This document shows, piece by piece, positions 24,554-37,478 of a DNA stretch of 64,000 bases (positions are counted from its first letter, which is position 1; each line of letters opens with the position of its first letter). Both the position numbers and the translations under genes were made by a program. Source of the stretch: Echinarachnius parma (Eukaryota > Echinodermata > Echinoidea > Clypeasteroida > Echinarachniidae); the NCBI GenBank assembly GCA_037951105.1, contig JBAMJV010003975.1, forward strand, positions 62,001-126,000. Direction: 5' to 3'. Under the pieces are notes generated by a model. It was not told the DNA's origin. It did no database searches and saw nothing but the letters and a program-made list of their open reading frames with translations.

Positions 24554-25047
24554 AAAGTGATCCATTAACTTTATATGTTTTTTTTCTTTTCTGAAAGTGA
24601 TATTTGAGACTTCAATCATATACCAATGAAGGAAGATTCTCCTGAAAGATCAGAGGAAGTTTCATAGAAAAAGAACACAGTTTTCTAGTGACAAAAGTGA
24701 ACATTTATGTCCGGTGTTATCACGAATGTCTGCCCATTGATGTTGAGTACAATTGTTAAGGAATACTTTTCATTTCAATATTTAGATATCTCCATAATTA
24801 GGCAGATACTAGAAAAATACAAACTCATTTAATTTGTATGTTACCATATTAAAAACCAACCATTTATTAAGCTTTTCAGTTCAATCTTTAAGATATCTCC
24901 ATAATTAGGCAGAAACTTCAAAAATGAAAACCATTTCATTTTTCTAGTACCATATTAAAGCCAATCAACCATAAGGTACAAGAGAATTGTGCGAGTTCCC
25001 GCCTCCTAGTGACTTTGGTAAAATTTGATAAAGTTAATGGATTACTA
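24554..25047. mobile_element. MITE family D (AAAGTGATCCATTAACTT ends), copy
   Basis: AAAGTGATCCATTAACTT is inverted as AAGTTAATGGATTACT at the right. GATATTTGAGACTTCAATC and ATCTCCATAATTAGG are shared with the copy at 39235. Confidence 0.8.
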
Positions 25048-25057
25048 TTTTTCTTTT

Positions 25058-25358
25058 AAAAAGGGATCTAGTAACTGTGTGAAAATTTCATGGTAAATGG
25101 ATGTTATGTGCAAAATGCATTGATTTTCGCCAACTCTTTTAACTGACTTTGTACACAGTTATATAAACTATCCAGAAGATAATTATAAATCTGAACACTT
25201 CAATGATACATATCTTTCAAATGGAAGAGAAATTTAGAAAACCGAAAAACTGTTCCATGTTTCTATTGGAAATTAGAGGTACACAATGAAGTATGTGAGA
25301 ACCGCTAGAGTTCTGAGTAAGTTTTGAGGAGTTTGACAATGTTACTAGATCCCTTTAA
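25058..25358 (+). mobile_element. MITE family B, copy
   Basis: AAAAAGGGATCTAGTAACTG at the left, GTTACTAGATCCCTTTAA at the right. It sits 10 bp from the family D element before it. Confidence 0.85.
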
Positions 25359-25687
25359 GAGCGTACGTAGGTGGATGGAAGGTGGGAGGAAATCTTAGAT
25401 ATGTGAAGATACTGAAATGAAGAGATGCAGCAGGGATTTCCGTTTGAATTAGAAACTTTTTTCCCATAAATAATCTCTTCCCCCGCATGAATAGCCCATG
25501 TGATGGTATAAAACATGATGTTTTTTATTCAATTTTAGAAAAAGAAAGGCATGCATAAACGGCAAAATTGCTTGCTTGCAGACAGTGTAGTCTGTAGATC
25601 GTAATTGTTGAATTGGTTGAATCACCAGAACATTTTCATATTTTTCTGTTTAAAAATACAATAATGTACTGACAGTTTATTATCATA

Positions 25688-25837
25688 CAGTCAAACCTGT
25701 GTATATCGACTACCTAGGGAAACAAGAAAAGTGGTCACCTCTAGAAACAGGTTCCATAACAAAGTTTGTTTATTCACTTTACTATAGGCAGGTTGGCTGC
25801 TATAGAAACGTGACCACTAAGACAGGTTTGGCTGTAT
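25688..25837. mobile_element. MITE family G, copy
   Basis: AGTCAAACCTGTGTATATCG at the left and AAGACAGGTTTGGCTGTA at the right are inverted. The interior has CAGGTTCCATAAC. Confidence 0.8.
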
Positions 25838-25857
25838 ATACAGCACAGATTTCTATT

Positions 25858-26326
25858 AAAGGTGAATGACAGTAGTGGGAAACGCCCCACCCCCTAAACA
25901 TGAAATGTACGCTCTTATCACCAACCATGTGAAAGAATATAGTTTTACTAATATGGGATTATACAAATTTGGCCAAGAAACCGCCTACTAATTGATATAT
26001 TTGCAAAATTATAAATTGATCTGTTGCGGATAGATATCGCCAACGCAGAATCGCGCATACGCTACGTGCAATTTGACCGCGTGCGTTCGATATACGGGCT
26101 TGTCCCCAGCTTGTCGATATCTCCAGTCCAGCGCTAGCGGCGCGAACGGGCGGTGGATTTATACATTTCACGGGCGGGTATTGGATTTCTTCCGATATTT
26201 CTGCATTTAACGCATCGTTAGGTTCGGATTTTACCACACAAGCCCCTTTTAGATACATATTCAACAATATTGATCAATTATAAATGTTTTCTGTAACTAT
26301 CCCAAAACTGTTATTCATCTTTAAGA
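25858..26326. mobile_element. MITE family J (TTAAAGRTGAATRACAGT ends), copy
   Basis: The left end AAAGGTGAATGACAGTAGTG is inverted at the right as AACTGTTATTCATCTTTAA. A second copy lies at 60781-61280. Both share ATGTGAAAGAATAT and CTACTAATTGATATATTTGC. Confidence 0.75.
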
Positions 26327-26929
26327 AAATACTGCTGAAAACTGCTTATCTACTAAATATCCCCAATGTGGTAAAATGAGAGTCGTATGCCTAGCTCCCA
26401 ATCCTAGCAGGATCTTCGTCAGGGCAAATGACACAGATTTCTGTTAAAAATGCAATCAAGTACTGACAATTATATTCAAAATATAAAAAACTTAAAAATG
26501 CAACACACACACGTACATGTACATCTTTTTTATGTAGTGCGTCTTCATCTATAAATTTGTTTTTCATAAATCGACCACACGACCGTATAAAACACGATGA
26601 TGTATGGACCGGTCTCTAAAATTGGATGCCTGACCTGGCTCGTTTTTCACTTGAACGAAGCGCTTTAATGAGATGACATGAATGATAAATACTGCTTTCA
26701 TTACCCGAGCGTGCAGTCACCAAATTTGAGATGACCAATTTAGGAGAATGCTCATACATACATGTATTAAGGAACTAGATAGCCATTTGTATAGATAATT
26801 TTGTTGGGTTAGAGCAAGGAGGGCGTTATTATCTTAACATGATTACCTCCGAAGTATGACAAATTACAATAATGGCCTTCTGTTTCTCAACAGACTATTT
26901 CTAAGAGGGCAAAGGTGTTCACACACAGC

Positions 26930-27189
26930 ATGTGACCGGCTATAGCAAAACCCTGCACTTGTCGGTTAAAAATAAAAATGTAGATTATCATACCATTAGA
27001 AAGCCATCATTACAAGCTTTCATTTGATGCTTTGTTCTAACGATTTGGTCAATAATTGGCAAAGATATGATTATTTCAATTTTATAATCATAAGTCTTTT
27101 ACACACATTTATATGAGAACTTAAAATGCCCATTTCTTCAATACATTCATTACCGACAAGTGCAGGGTTTTGCTATTGCCGATCACATA
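26930..27189. mobile_element. MITE family A (TGTGACCGGCTATAGCAAAA ends), copy 1
   Basis: About 260 bp. The left arm TGTGACCGGCTATAGCAAAA CCCTGCACTTGTCGG is inverted at the right. Other copies start at 32131, 35836 and 46994. The flanking TA or CA suggests TA targets. No ORF. Confidence 0.9.
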
Positions 27190-27364
27190 TAGTGTGATTC
27201 TTTGTTATTTTTGTGTATGGGGGAAGGGTGTTCTGTGGTTTTTTTTTTTTTATATCAAACTTATACTGTAGTTTATTGGAGCAGTTTTCTTTCTCCTAAC
27301 CCTCTTGATATGAAAAAAATACACTCCTGATCCATGTTCAGTTATAAAGTACGACCTGGCTTTG

Positions 27365-28200
27365 GAGTAACTTAATTGTCGGCCTAAAACATTCTCGGGC
27401 TATAATGTAGTGTATTTGTTGGCATGTTTGTGTGGATACATACATGTACCAACGGAAAGTATTCGAGAACGAAATATAGTATGTCTTAAATTGAACTTGA
27501 AGCCAGAAATGTTTTGTCAGTCTAAAGCACACTCAGTCTTTGAAGCCAAGAGTAACATGCTTGGGCTATTGAAGTGTGTTTGTTGGATGGTTTGTGTGGA
27601 TACTGTATACAAACCCAAATTATTTGAGAAAGAAATATATTATGTCTTGAATCAAAGCCAGGCGTATGATATCTTGTCAGCCTAAAAGCACACTCAGTCT
27701 TTGAAGCCAAGAGTAATTTGTCGGCCTAAAACATACCTCGGCTATAATTCAGTACACTTGTTGGAATGTTTCTGTGGATAACATTACCAACTCAAAGTAT
27801 TCGAGAAAGAAATGTATTATGTCTTGAGTTGAAGCCAGAAATGTCTTAACCAACTAGAGCACACTGTGTCTTGCTTTGAAGCCAAGAGTGAATTGACAGC
27901 CTAGAACACAAATCGTTGAAGCCAGGCAAGAGTAATTTGTCGGCCTAAAACATACTTGGGCTATTGAAGTGTGTTTGTTGGATGGTTTGTGTGGGTACAT
28001 ACATCATGTACCAACCCAATTAAGTATTATGTCTTGAATCAAAGCCAGGCATATGATATCTTGTCAGCCTAAAGCACACTCAGTCTTCGAAGCCAAGAGT
28101 AATTTGTCTACACTCCCAGATCCCTGGTCGGCCTAAGACATACTCTGGCTATTGAACTGCATGTGTTTGTTGGATAGTTTGTGTGGGTATATGTATACTT
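27365..28200 (+). repeat. Degenerate tandem repeat, about 170-200 bp, 4-5 units
   Basis: GTCGGCCTAAAACAT, TGTTGGATGGTTTGTGTGG and AAGCACACTCAGTCTT recur in order near 27370, 27540, 27720, 27940 and 28130. The ORFs on both strands follow the repeat. Confidence 0.8.
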
Positions 28201-28327
28201 ACCACCCACAAGGGGAAGTTCACAGGCTGAGGGTAATGAGCAGTCAAGGTTGAGATCTAGGTAGAGATAGACCCTTTCAGACAGATTAAAGCGAATGTTT
28301 GAGTATAAACACATACTTGTAGTTGTA

Positions 28328-28460
28328 TACCCCTTTCATAGTAAGCTAATTTTCATCGGATGCGTCCGGACGCATCCGATGAAACAGCCACTATGAATGG
28401 TACATAGGAGTAATAGCCGATAGAAAGAAGAGAAATAGGCGATGAAATTCTCCTGCTCAA
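28328..28460. mobile_element. Truncated relative of the 14701 TIR element
   Basis: TATACCCCTTTCATAGTAAG, then a short perfect palindrome CATCGGATGCGTCCGGACGC, then AGCCACTATGAATGGTA and AGAAAGAAGAGAAATAGGCG, parallel to the left part of 14701-14983. Confidence 0.55.
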
Positions 28461-28917
28461 GAGCAAGGAGGGTATTACTTGCAGAAGACATTTTATTCAG
28501 ACAGATAAAGCAACTGAGTACATACATGTATACTGGCAGAAGAGATTTTGTTCAGACAGAAATAAGCCTCAAAACCATCATCATAGTTCAATAGTAACGG
28601 CAGAACATTCTCAAAACAGTAATATATCTTTCTGCAATATTAGGCAAGTATTTCCTATGAATTCATGAATTTTAAAAAGACAACATCTTGAGTATAATAA
28701 AGAACAATTTGAGAATAATGAGGAAGTTTCAGGATAAAATTCTCGCGTTCTTTGAGTGCCAATCTCCATGTTTGCTGTCTTGCCAAATGCGCTGATTGGC
28801 ACAGATCGTTCAATGTTTATACTATAGTTTGAAGAATCTATTTAAAAGTTTACAAAATGTCAGCGTATGTCATTTCTCAGTATGCATTATGATTTCATTC
28901 ATTTTCCTATTCGGCAG

Positions 28918-29021
28918 AACACCAATGATTGCAGGAGGCCTTTTCACGATATCCAAACGATGGTTCGAGGAACTCGGAAAGTATGATCTTATGATGGATG
29001 TCTGGGGTGGAGAAAATTTAG
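28918..29021 (+). CDS. GALNT2: GALNT2 visible exon 2 (Gal/GalNAc-T motif, first half)
   Basis: This 104 nt exon completes Arg with its first base and encodes [20 protein letters not shown], then [14 protein letters not shown]. The DVWGGEN segment is the conserved start of the Gal/GalNAc-T motif; its acidic and Asn residues lie in the UDP-sugar site in known GT27 structures. The acceptor is TTCGGCAG and the donor is G|GTAAGT, leaving one base of the next codon. The [12 protein letters not shown] stretch is the most diverged part relative to what I recall of vertebrate GALNT2. Confidence 0.96.
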
Positions 29022-30385
29022 GTAAGTTAATTAAAGAAGAAAGAAAAACAATAGTAGTTTGCTAGTTTGCAAGAAATTAAATACATTTTAATTAAAAACT
29101 ATTACATTTATTGTGTTACTTTTAGATACATATCATAGCTTCATTTGATCATAATTATACTGGTTTACAAACATTATTTCAGATGTACATATTGTACTCC
29201 TTGCCAGATGATATGTAGAGTGACTATTACAAATATTGTTTGTAACAAAATATAATTCACCACTTGGAATTCATTCATTTGAAATTTATAGCCATAATCT
29301 GAAAACAGTAAGTACTGGAAAATATAATTTCATGAAAAATTGTATGGTATACGGTATAATGAAGATCTGTACAATTATGTCTACCCTACTCAAAGGAATC
29401 ATAATTATCATAATATAATATAGTGCTCTTTGGAGATGGAGGTTGCTATGGTGTGTAAACGTACCAGATGCTTGTCATATGAAGTGTGCCCCCCCCCCCC
29501 CCCCTCTATTCCACAACACGCACCCATCCCTTGCTGATCTTGTCTACACCTCCTCCAAGGGAAGATGAATGTTTTATGGTACAAAGTGCAGAAAACCCAA
29601 AAGGCATGAATAAAACATGTCCCCAGGAACACGGGAACACGGTTCAGGAGAGTGTCTGCACTTTAAAGGGATGATTCTGTTGCATTTTAATTTGTATCTC
29701 ATCTTTGATCATATCTGCTTGTAATACGGACGTTAACACTTAGCCTTATTTTCTACAAGCCTGTTGCTCCCAACACCTCCGGAAATGCTGTATAGTGTAC
29801 AATTGGACCCCTTTCTGTGTATATCAAGGAAACATTCCTGATCCGTTGGCATAATTTTTTAAAACATGTTTTGACAAATTCATTTTTCTTTTGAAAATCT
29901 GAAATGTGAACATTCTATCACCAGATGGTACTATTTTGAAGGCTAATTTCTCACTTTTGTACAATGATCATTTATTTTTAAAGTGAGATCTTCCAATGAT
30001 GAAAAATAATATTTTTGTTTTAAACCCATTGCTTACGGGAACCGGGTGGGCTATGTACAAAGTCTATGGGGATTTCAGAATCTCGTAGTGAACGGGTTAA
30101 TTTCGTAAACGTGTTCATGCATCAATTTAGGTGGGTGATCCGTTACTGGTTGAGCTATGGTAAATGAAATAATTTTCAGCAAATTTTACAAAATGGATAT
30201 AGACTTTGACATGATTTCATTATTCATTTAGTTTCATTCTTGCTTAGTGGATTCTCTGTTCAAATTATAGCTCGATTTCATGTGAAGCACTCTCCAAACC
30301 CAGACAAATTCGCTTGGATTCTTCTTAAATTTGGGATCAATTTCCTGTGAAGCACCATCCAAACCAGAACAAATCTCTTGCGACC

Positions 30386-30784
30386 GTTAAAGGGATTTAG
30401 TAACATTAGCCAAAACTTACTTCTAAAGAACTATAGTGGTTATCTCATACATTGTTGCATTAGCATTACCAATAGAAGCATGAAACATTTTTGTTTGTTT
30501 TTTCAACTGTCCCTTTAGTTAAAAAGATATTAACGAAAGAAGTGTTCAGATTTTTAATTATCCAGTGGAAAGTTATAACTGTTTACAAAGTGAGTGCAAT
30601 ACGTTACCGAATATCACTTTGCATTTTCCCTCATTACTAGGGCATATAATATTAATTTAACATGAAATTTCACACATTACTTTAATATAGTGGACATATA
30701 TCAGATCACAGAAAAATACACATTTTATCAACAGTTCATAACATTTTGCACAAGTTTGTCAACAAAGTTACTAGATCCCTTTAA
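30386..30784 (-). mobile_element. MITE family B, inverted copy
   Basis: TTAAAGGGATTTAGTAACAT at the left and AAAGTTACTAGATCCCTTTA at the right. Interior sequence aligns in reverse with the 39928 copy (for example GTTTACAAAGTGAGTGCAAT). Confidence 0.85.
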
Positions 30785-31754
30785 CATGAATCCTACCAGC
30801 AGGAAAAAAGTCCACAAGAGTGAAACGCTTGTCTGGTGGTAATACTTTATTTACATGTAATGCCATATTAATGAAGTTGTGACGATGTGATATGGTTGAA
30901 GTGGGGGGCGCATGCATGCAGGCAGAATTGAGACGTGATATTATTATCTCCTGGAAGGCACAGGAAAAAGATATATTACTCAAATTGCGGAGAAGTGCTG
31001 AACAAGCAAGATCTAGATTTATCATATTTGGAAGTTGTTTATGAATATATGGAATACTTGCATGTTTTTACAAATATGTGCAATGTTCAAAGTTACCCAC
31101 AGTGTCTACACATGAGGCATATTTGCATAGTGTCTTGTTGATCAATCATTTCATTTTGCAAATGCCTAGATAGATATAATTTGTTATTTGACAGATACTG
31201 TATATATGGAGATATTTTCATAAATCATACATATTTATGTAAAATTTGAATTTTATTTTATTAAATGTATCAAACAGTTGTTTGTGTGATCTGAATAAGC
31301 ATTGTCTTTTATAGTGTGATGTACATCTGTTGCCAGAGATAAAGGTTTTATATCCTGGGGCCATTTTTCAAGCTTGCCTTCAATAAATTAGCATGCTGGG
31401 TTTTTTACCAAGGAGATTCAAGCTCTTTGGTTTTACTTTTATATAGAGCTGTACAAATTATTGGGCTTGTTACTTTGAGGAGCCCTGTTTGATGCTCAAG
31501 CCCAATACCAAGCCAATTAGGCTCAACTTTAGCGGTGGCCCGGGTGCCAGTTGCCCCTAGAAATGCTGTCGGTCTGGCCGCCTGAAAATTGTCAAAAAGT
31601 GGCATGACTAGCCACTAGAAATTCCAATAAGATGATCATGATAATTACAGTGATATTGAATTGATGCAACATTTTGGCCAATAGGAGATCCAATAAACCA
31701 CCTGAAACTCATGATTAGGTAGCCATGCAGGCCAGAAAAAAATTTGCTAAGGCC

Positions 31755-32070
31755 AGGGGGTTGTTTCACAGAGATTCGAAGCTGGACTACTCTTTATAAA
31801 GTTGTACCTAAAAATTATGGAGAGCCATTAGTTTCTTTGTAAAATTGTTAAAATAGTTCTTTTGAAAAGGCATAAAGTTTGATAAAAATCAGTTACATTG
31901 TATATTTGTTATTACCATGAATCCTTGAAGTAAAGTGATATTATTTTATTTGGAAGTCTCTTGGCTTTTGAATATGGTTTATTCCAAGGTATCAAATGGC
32001 TTTCCATACCGATAGTTGTCAGGTATAACTTGAGAGTTAAGTTCAACTTAGAATCTGTGTGAAACACCTC
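31755..32070. mobile_element. MITE family E, copy
   Basis: AGGGGGTTGTTTCACAGAGA at the left and TCTGTGTGAAACACCTCC at the right. TATGGAGAGCCATTAGTTTC is shared with the 56041 copy. Confidence 0.85.
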
Positions 32071-32130
32071 CAGGCCCTACCAGCCCCCTGTATTTCCTCA
32101 CTGCATGTTGCATACATGTCTGCTTTATTG

Positions 32131-32388
32131 TATGTGACCCGCTATAGCAAAACCAGGCACTTGTCGGTAATTCATGTTTTGAAGAAATGGGCATTTTAAG
32201 TTCACACAATGTGTTTAAAAGACCATGATTGTAAAATTGAAACAATCATATCTTGGTCAATTATTGACCCATTAGTTAGAACAAAGCATCAAATGAAAGC
32301 TTGTGATGAGGCTTTTTAATTGGTTTGAAAATGTACATTTTGATTTTTACAGACAAGTGCCGGGTTTTGCTATAGCCGGTCACATATA
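32131..32388. mobile_element. MITE family A, copy 2
   Basis: It starts TATGTGACCCGCTATAGCAA and ends TTGCTATAGCCGGTCACATA, with the same interior (CATCAAATGAAAGCTTGTGA) as the other copies. Confidence 0.92.
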
Positions 32389-32943
32389 CCCTAATAACAT
32401 ATTAGGACTACATTGAAGCCTGTACATTTGATTAACTTGATTGGGATAACGATCAAGTGTCGGAACAGTAGTTGACACTATAATTGTACCTGTGAAACAA
32501 ATAAATCAATTATTAATAAATTGATCTGAATATTATTCATAGTGTAAACTGTTAATGTAGATGTGGAAAGGCTAATAATATGTATCAAACTCGATAATAG
32601 CTGCAGTTGAGTTTACCATTATTGGGGCCTCCTACATGTAAATTATTGACCAGATTATATTTGGATATTAAGGGTAAAGGGGGGTTGGTACATAATACAT
32701 GTACCTCTGAGTTATTGCAGAGTATCATAAATGTTAGATGGGAGCCCTTTCCCTTCCTCTCTGCAAGTGAACTGAGCGATTACCTACACTTGATATCTGG
32801 CAGGCGCCACATCAATTCCAGCGCCTTTATTGCCCTGGTCGGGAGGCTGGGCTGGAGAAAGGGGGGGTGGCTGTGCACATGAACTAAGGGGGTGATATCA
32901 AAGCTATGAGCCGCCCCTAACGCATTATGAGCAGTGCTTGTTG

Positions 32944-33292
32944 TGTCGGGTGAGAGTAAGAAGGGCGTTAAGTCGATTTGGGGCCAAACTGTGTTCTGCA
33001 TAAAACAACGTGTACATGTATGTCAGAGCCTTCTCCGTTTCAAATTTCAAAAACCTGTCAAATTGTCGGGTTATAATTATTTCCATTTTCGGAATTAATT
33101 ATCAAAAATAAATAAGTCCTAAGAGCTACATGTACATCAATTGTCTTTCTCTATATGTATAAAAGGCTCAAAAATAAATGTGAGCTACATCAATTGTCTT
33201 TCTATAGATATATAATTCAAGGCTTGCCTACTTTGATTCTTTGAACATGAATATCTCAGAAGAACAGAGAGTGACTTAGTCCCCTTCTCTTT
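32944..33292. mobile_element. MITE family K, copy
   Basis: The left end GAGTAAGAAGGGCGTTAAGTC is matched inverted by the right end GTGACTTAGTCCCCTTCTC. A CTACATGTACATCAATTGTC stretch is doubled inside. Confidence 0.6.
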
Positions 33293-33638
33293 CTCAACCG
33301 ACGGACGATATGAGTAAGCTTGGGATCGACTCGACTATGCACACTCCCGCTAGGAATAGGTGATAAATCCTCTTGCGCATGTGATTAAGCCCTAATCTGC
33401 AGGGGGGCATACTTATATATACTCCGTATCATTATTGCTTGTTGAGACGTAGTCTATTTTTGATGGATAGTGCACCATCAATTTATGCAGTGAGTTCAGT
33501 CCTCCAATATTAGGGTTGTTGATATTGGTTTATGATCTTTGGTACAGGTAGTGGGTAAAAGTAATGAGTAAACTTGAGAAATAATTTTATTTTTAAACTT
33601 TGTGAAAATGAAACAAGATAATATGACTTATGGATTAG

Positions 33639-33857
<219 letters not shown>

Positions 33858-34730
33858 TAAATTGTATACTGTATTTCGGGAGCTACTTTTCCAGCTCGCC
33901 TACATGAAAATATAACTCTAGATTTGTTTTTCATTGAACACTATATGCAAATTTTACAGGAGCTCTTTTGAGCATTTTGGGGTCTAAATTGCCTTGAGCG
34001 CCCATGTACTTGTTTTCATTGGTACAGTCAGTGAGTCGAGACTTCTACATATATAATACATGTACAATTTGTGTTTGTGTAGGATTTATGTGATTGAAAT
34101 TAAGGTTTTGACCGTAAAATTCACTCATATTAATAACGCAAACAAATTATGTCAAATTGTAAAATATAGATTTATATTGCTTTTGATTTTGCCAATTTTG
34201 TTTGCAACCTAAACTGAACAAATGTTGTTGACATTCTATGCAATAGATCTAAAACTATTGTGCATAACATTTTTTTTTTCTCGCCAAATCTGAGATGTCG
34301 GATAATAAATTGCTGTTAATATTGAAATTCCTAAAGCATAATGATGATTGAAAAATAAGTAAGCGAAAAATTCCAGCGTTTGTCTCCCCTTAGTATAATG
34401 TACCAGTACATTTACTCCTCAATGTGCTTGATTCAGATTGACACGTGTATGATCCCCCACATGCTCTCCTCTTTCCTCTCTTAAATATTGTCTTTGTTGC
34501 CATCCCATATTTCTTTCATCATATGTTCTCTTTTTCATCACATCTTGTTTCATTATTTGTACTGGCCTCAATTCTCTCCTACTATTTTTAACTAGCATAA
34601 CAAAAAATTAGGGTCAAACCTAATTGCATTATTTGTTTGACATTCTATATTGTTATCAGTTGAGTATCATGTATTATACACATACATGTATATCAATTGT
34701 GCTTTGTACAGGTTATGTTCATTCATTTCC

Positions 34731-35029
34731 TTTAAAGGGTACCACCACCCAAAAATAATATTCTTATAAATGAAAGGTAACATCTTTAGTAGTCCATTCC
34801 ACCAACAAGTTGAGAAAAATATGTTTCCAGAAAAATGTGTATAATTGGACAACGGCATCACCAAACAAAATCATGAGTTCATGTTGGTTCCCAAAGTGGT
34901 GGTAATTATTATTGTATTGTTTATGAATAACACAACCATTTGCAAAGTGTTGAACATCTATTCAATATCGCACAACAGTACCAAAGCATATAGTTATGTG
35001 TTGTTCTTTGCCTGGTGGTCCCCTTTAAT
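34731..35029 (-). mobile_element. MITE family C, inverted copy
   Basis: TTTAAAGGGTACCACCACCC at the left and TGCCTGGTGGTCCCCTTTAA at the right; the reverse of the 15968 copy (for example AACATCTTTAGTAGTCCATT). Confidence 0.88.
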
Positions 35030-35144
35030 GTACTACATTCACCTATTCATTGTGTTAGATTCAGCCCGACGTGGAGGTAGTGAGATGAATCTAATTGGCA
35101 TTTGATGGTTGAGCAACCAAGAGTTAAATCACTTTAAACATACC

Positions 35145-35835
35145 ACTTCACTCTTTCATGTCTCCCTTCTCTCGCTCTCCTTCTCCCCTCTTTCGTTATC
35201 CCTCCAGTATCTTTCGTTATCCCTCCAGTATCTTTTGTTATCCCTCCAGTATCTTTTCTCTCCTCCCCCTTCTCGTAATCATGTCTCCCTTCCCTTTCTC
35301 TCCTATTTCCATCTATTGTTATTCCTCTGATATCTTTTCTCTCCTCCCTCCTCCCCCTCTATCTCATCTCTCCTCCGTCTATTTATCCTTGCCCCCTCTA
35401 TTCTCCCCCGTCTCTTTCCCTTCTCGTCTCTCCTCTCTCCCTATTTATATCTTACAGTTGCTTTCTTGCTCCCCCTCCCCCACTCACCCTCTCCTTCTCC
35501 CCTCTTTTGTTATCCCTCCAGTATCTTTTGTCTCCTCCCATCGCCTTCTTTCTCATCTCTCCTCCGTCTATTTATCCTTTTCATCATCTTGCCCCCTCTA
35601 TTCTCCCCTCTCCTCTCTCCCTATTTATATCTTACAGTTGCTTTCTTGCTCTCCCTCCACCACCCACCCTCTCCTTCTCCCCTCTTTTGTTATCCCTCCA
35701 GTATCTTTTCTCTCCTCCCCCTTCTCGTAATCATGTCTCCCTTCTCTTTCTTTCCTATTCCCTATTCCTATTTCCCTATTCATCATCTTTCCCTTCTTGT
35801 CATCACTCTCTTGTCTGTCCCTCTTTCCCTATTTA
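35145..35835 (+). repeat. Pyrimidine-rich tandem repeats (CT tract)
   Basis: TTATCCCTCCAGTATCTTTT, CTCTCCTCC and CTCCGTCTATTTATCCTT recur many times, including a doubled block of about 175 bp (35455-35630 versus 35632-35740). It continues after the MITE at 36088-36220. It lies on the sense strand of the GALNT2 intron. Confidence 0.88.
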
Positions 35836-36087
35836 TATGTGACCGGCTATAGCAAGACCCGGCACTTGTCGGTAAAAATCAAAATGTAGTTGATGTTCAC
35901 ACCATTAGAAAGGCCTCATCACAAGCTTTCATTTGATGCTTTGTTCTAACTAATTGGTCAATAATTGGCGAAGATATGATTGTTTTAATTTTACAATCTT
36001 TACACACATTGTGTGAACTTAAAATGCCCAATTCTTCAAAACATGAATTACCGACAAGTGCCGGGTTTTGCTATAGCGGGTCACATA
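35836..36087. mobile_element. MITE family A, copy 3
   Basis: TATGTGACCGGCTATAGCAA at the left, TTTTGCTATAGCGGGTCACA at the right. It was inserted into the CT-rich repeat, which resumes on the other side. Confidence 0.92.
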
Positions 36088-36216
36088 TCTTTCTGTAGCT
36101 GTCTTGCTCCCCCCTCTCTCCCCTTCTCCCCGTCTCTGTATGCCTATCTATTTTAGTCCCATCTTTCCTCACTCTTCTCTATTATTATCCTTTTATCTAT
36201 TTATATACTCTTTTCT

Positions 36217-36455
36217 CTCCCCAGTGGTGTACAGTAGTGTGGTCGGACTGATTTTTTTATTTTTTTTTTGGGGTGGAGGGGGGGGGGGGGGGGGGGGTTG
36301 GGGGGGTGTGGGGGGCCATGCAAATTATTGGAGAGGCATTAAAAAAAAAATGTTATTGATGTTCCCCTATAGTATTTTTTTATTTTTTTATTTTTTGGTC
36401 AAACTATTGGGGGGCACGTATCCCCCTCCCCCCATAGCTAATGTTTGTATACCAC
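36217..36455. mobile_element. Poly-G MITE (CAGTGGTGTACA / TGTATACCACTG ends)
   Basis: CAGTGGTGTACAG at the left and TTTGTATACCACTG at the right bracket G-rich sequence with a run of 20 G (36278-36297) and CCCCCTCCCCCC near the other end. CAGTGG ends recall hAT elements. Confidence 0.6.
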
Positions 36456-36499
36456 TGTCTCTCACTCTGACTACATTTTTGTCATTTTATTGGATCCAG

Positions 36500-36592
36500 G
36501 AATACAAGGCGAGCTGCGGAAGTGTGGATGGACGAATTCAAACAATTTTATTACGCTGCTGTGCCTTCTGCAAGAGGCGTTCCATATGGAAA
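36500..36592 (+). CDS. GALNT2: GALNT2 visible exon 4
   Basis: This 93 nt exon encodes [20 protein letters not shown], then [10 protein letters not shown]. The [11 protein letters not shown] and YYAA motifs are conserved in GalNAc-transferases; VPSAR and VPYG favour GALNT2. The acceptor is GGATCCAG, an unusually weak pyrimidine tract next to the poly-C/G element. The donor is AA|GTAAGA. The two leftover bases AA form Asn with the next exon. Confidence 0.97.
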
Positions 36593-37478
36593 GTAAGAAA
36601 CAATATGACTCACTACGTGAAGCGAAGTTCAGCTTTATAAATGAGGTGTAAAATTTGATAATTACTGGAGCACTAGCATTTTTGTAACCTCTATTATAAG
36701 ATGTTAATTTTGGAGCTTAAATTTGTCACTTACCGAAAATATTGGATAAATAATTATGCATTGTACATGTAGTGAAGTTTTAGATTCATGGTAGTTTTTC
36801 ATTCACCCCTCTCTTTTTTCAAGTATAAAATGAAGTAGATTTAATAGATATTTCTTTTTTACAAATCATTTATTTAATTACATATTACTGAACATTCTAG
36901 TTTGCACATCTTGTGTTCTACGTGTATGATAATGACATCTAAATGAATACTATTCAATATCTTGTATTACGTCTGAATGAAGGCTAGATTTGTTTCAAGT
37001 TGTTATACGGTTGAGACCGAAAAACATGGCTTATGACTGCAGATCACGTCTCCAATAGCTCCTCATTTATAGCGGTTTTCCTTGTGAAAGCAATGTCAGA
37101 AATTAAAACAAAAATAAAGTGGCCCAGTTGGGCAAGTAAAAAAGAGATTGATCAAATTTTGCTGGGTCTAAATCGGAATTGAGTTGCCCCAAACAAGTGA
37201 AAACAATGAAAAGTCTGTAAATTGTAGTTGCCCAGTCAGGCAAGTACAAATTTGATGCCTTAAGAAGGTAAGTTGAAGTTAATTTTGGTGGTCCTAGGCC
37301 AGCGGGGCCTGTGCTAATACTGAGCCCTGGTTAATAAAATGGTTTTGATGAGAGATTTTGTTTTAAGTAACTCGAGTGAATGTTGTGGGGTTGCTTTATT
37401 ACTCAATTAATGATCACAATTATTCAATTATATGTTTTACTTAATTTCTTTCTTCTTTTTTTCCCTATTTTTCTTCAG
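36593..37478 (+). other. GALNT2: GALNT2 intron, 0.9 kb
   Basis: AT-rich DNA with a good polypyrimidine tract at the 3' end (CTTTTTTTCCC to TTCTTCAG). No repeat family was recognised apart from AGTTGCCC-type phrases (37120-37260) that recur near 38040 and 45610-45700. Confidence 0.85.

Larger units (their letters stand above)
5496..28917 (+). other. GALNT2: GALNT2 intron, 23.4 kb, repeat-rich
   Basis: The phases on both sides match (AG|A completes Arg), so this is one intron with no exon detected inside. It contains an ATTG microsatellite, many MITEs, the 173 bp tandem array, a purine tract, a GC-rich repeat island near 17 kb and a TIR element carrying a tRNA relic. No convincing gene on either strand was seen. 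The 104-codon ORF at 18101 is discussed under findings. Confidence 0.8.

Noticed and set aside
25959-26267. 102-codon minus-strand ORF
   Set aside because: It falls within a family J MITE; no family was recognised and the second copy does not keep the frame.
35158-35852. Overlapping ORFs up to 190 codons
   Set aside because: They are Ser/Leu/Pro/Phe low-complexity translations of CT-rich tandem repeats, open in several frames at once, with no domain.
36104-36640. 178-codon ORF
   Set aside because: It runs through CT repeats, a poly-G element and out of frame across the true GALNT2 exon at 36500.
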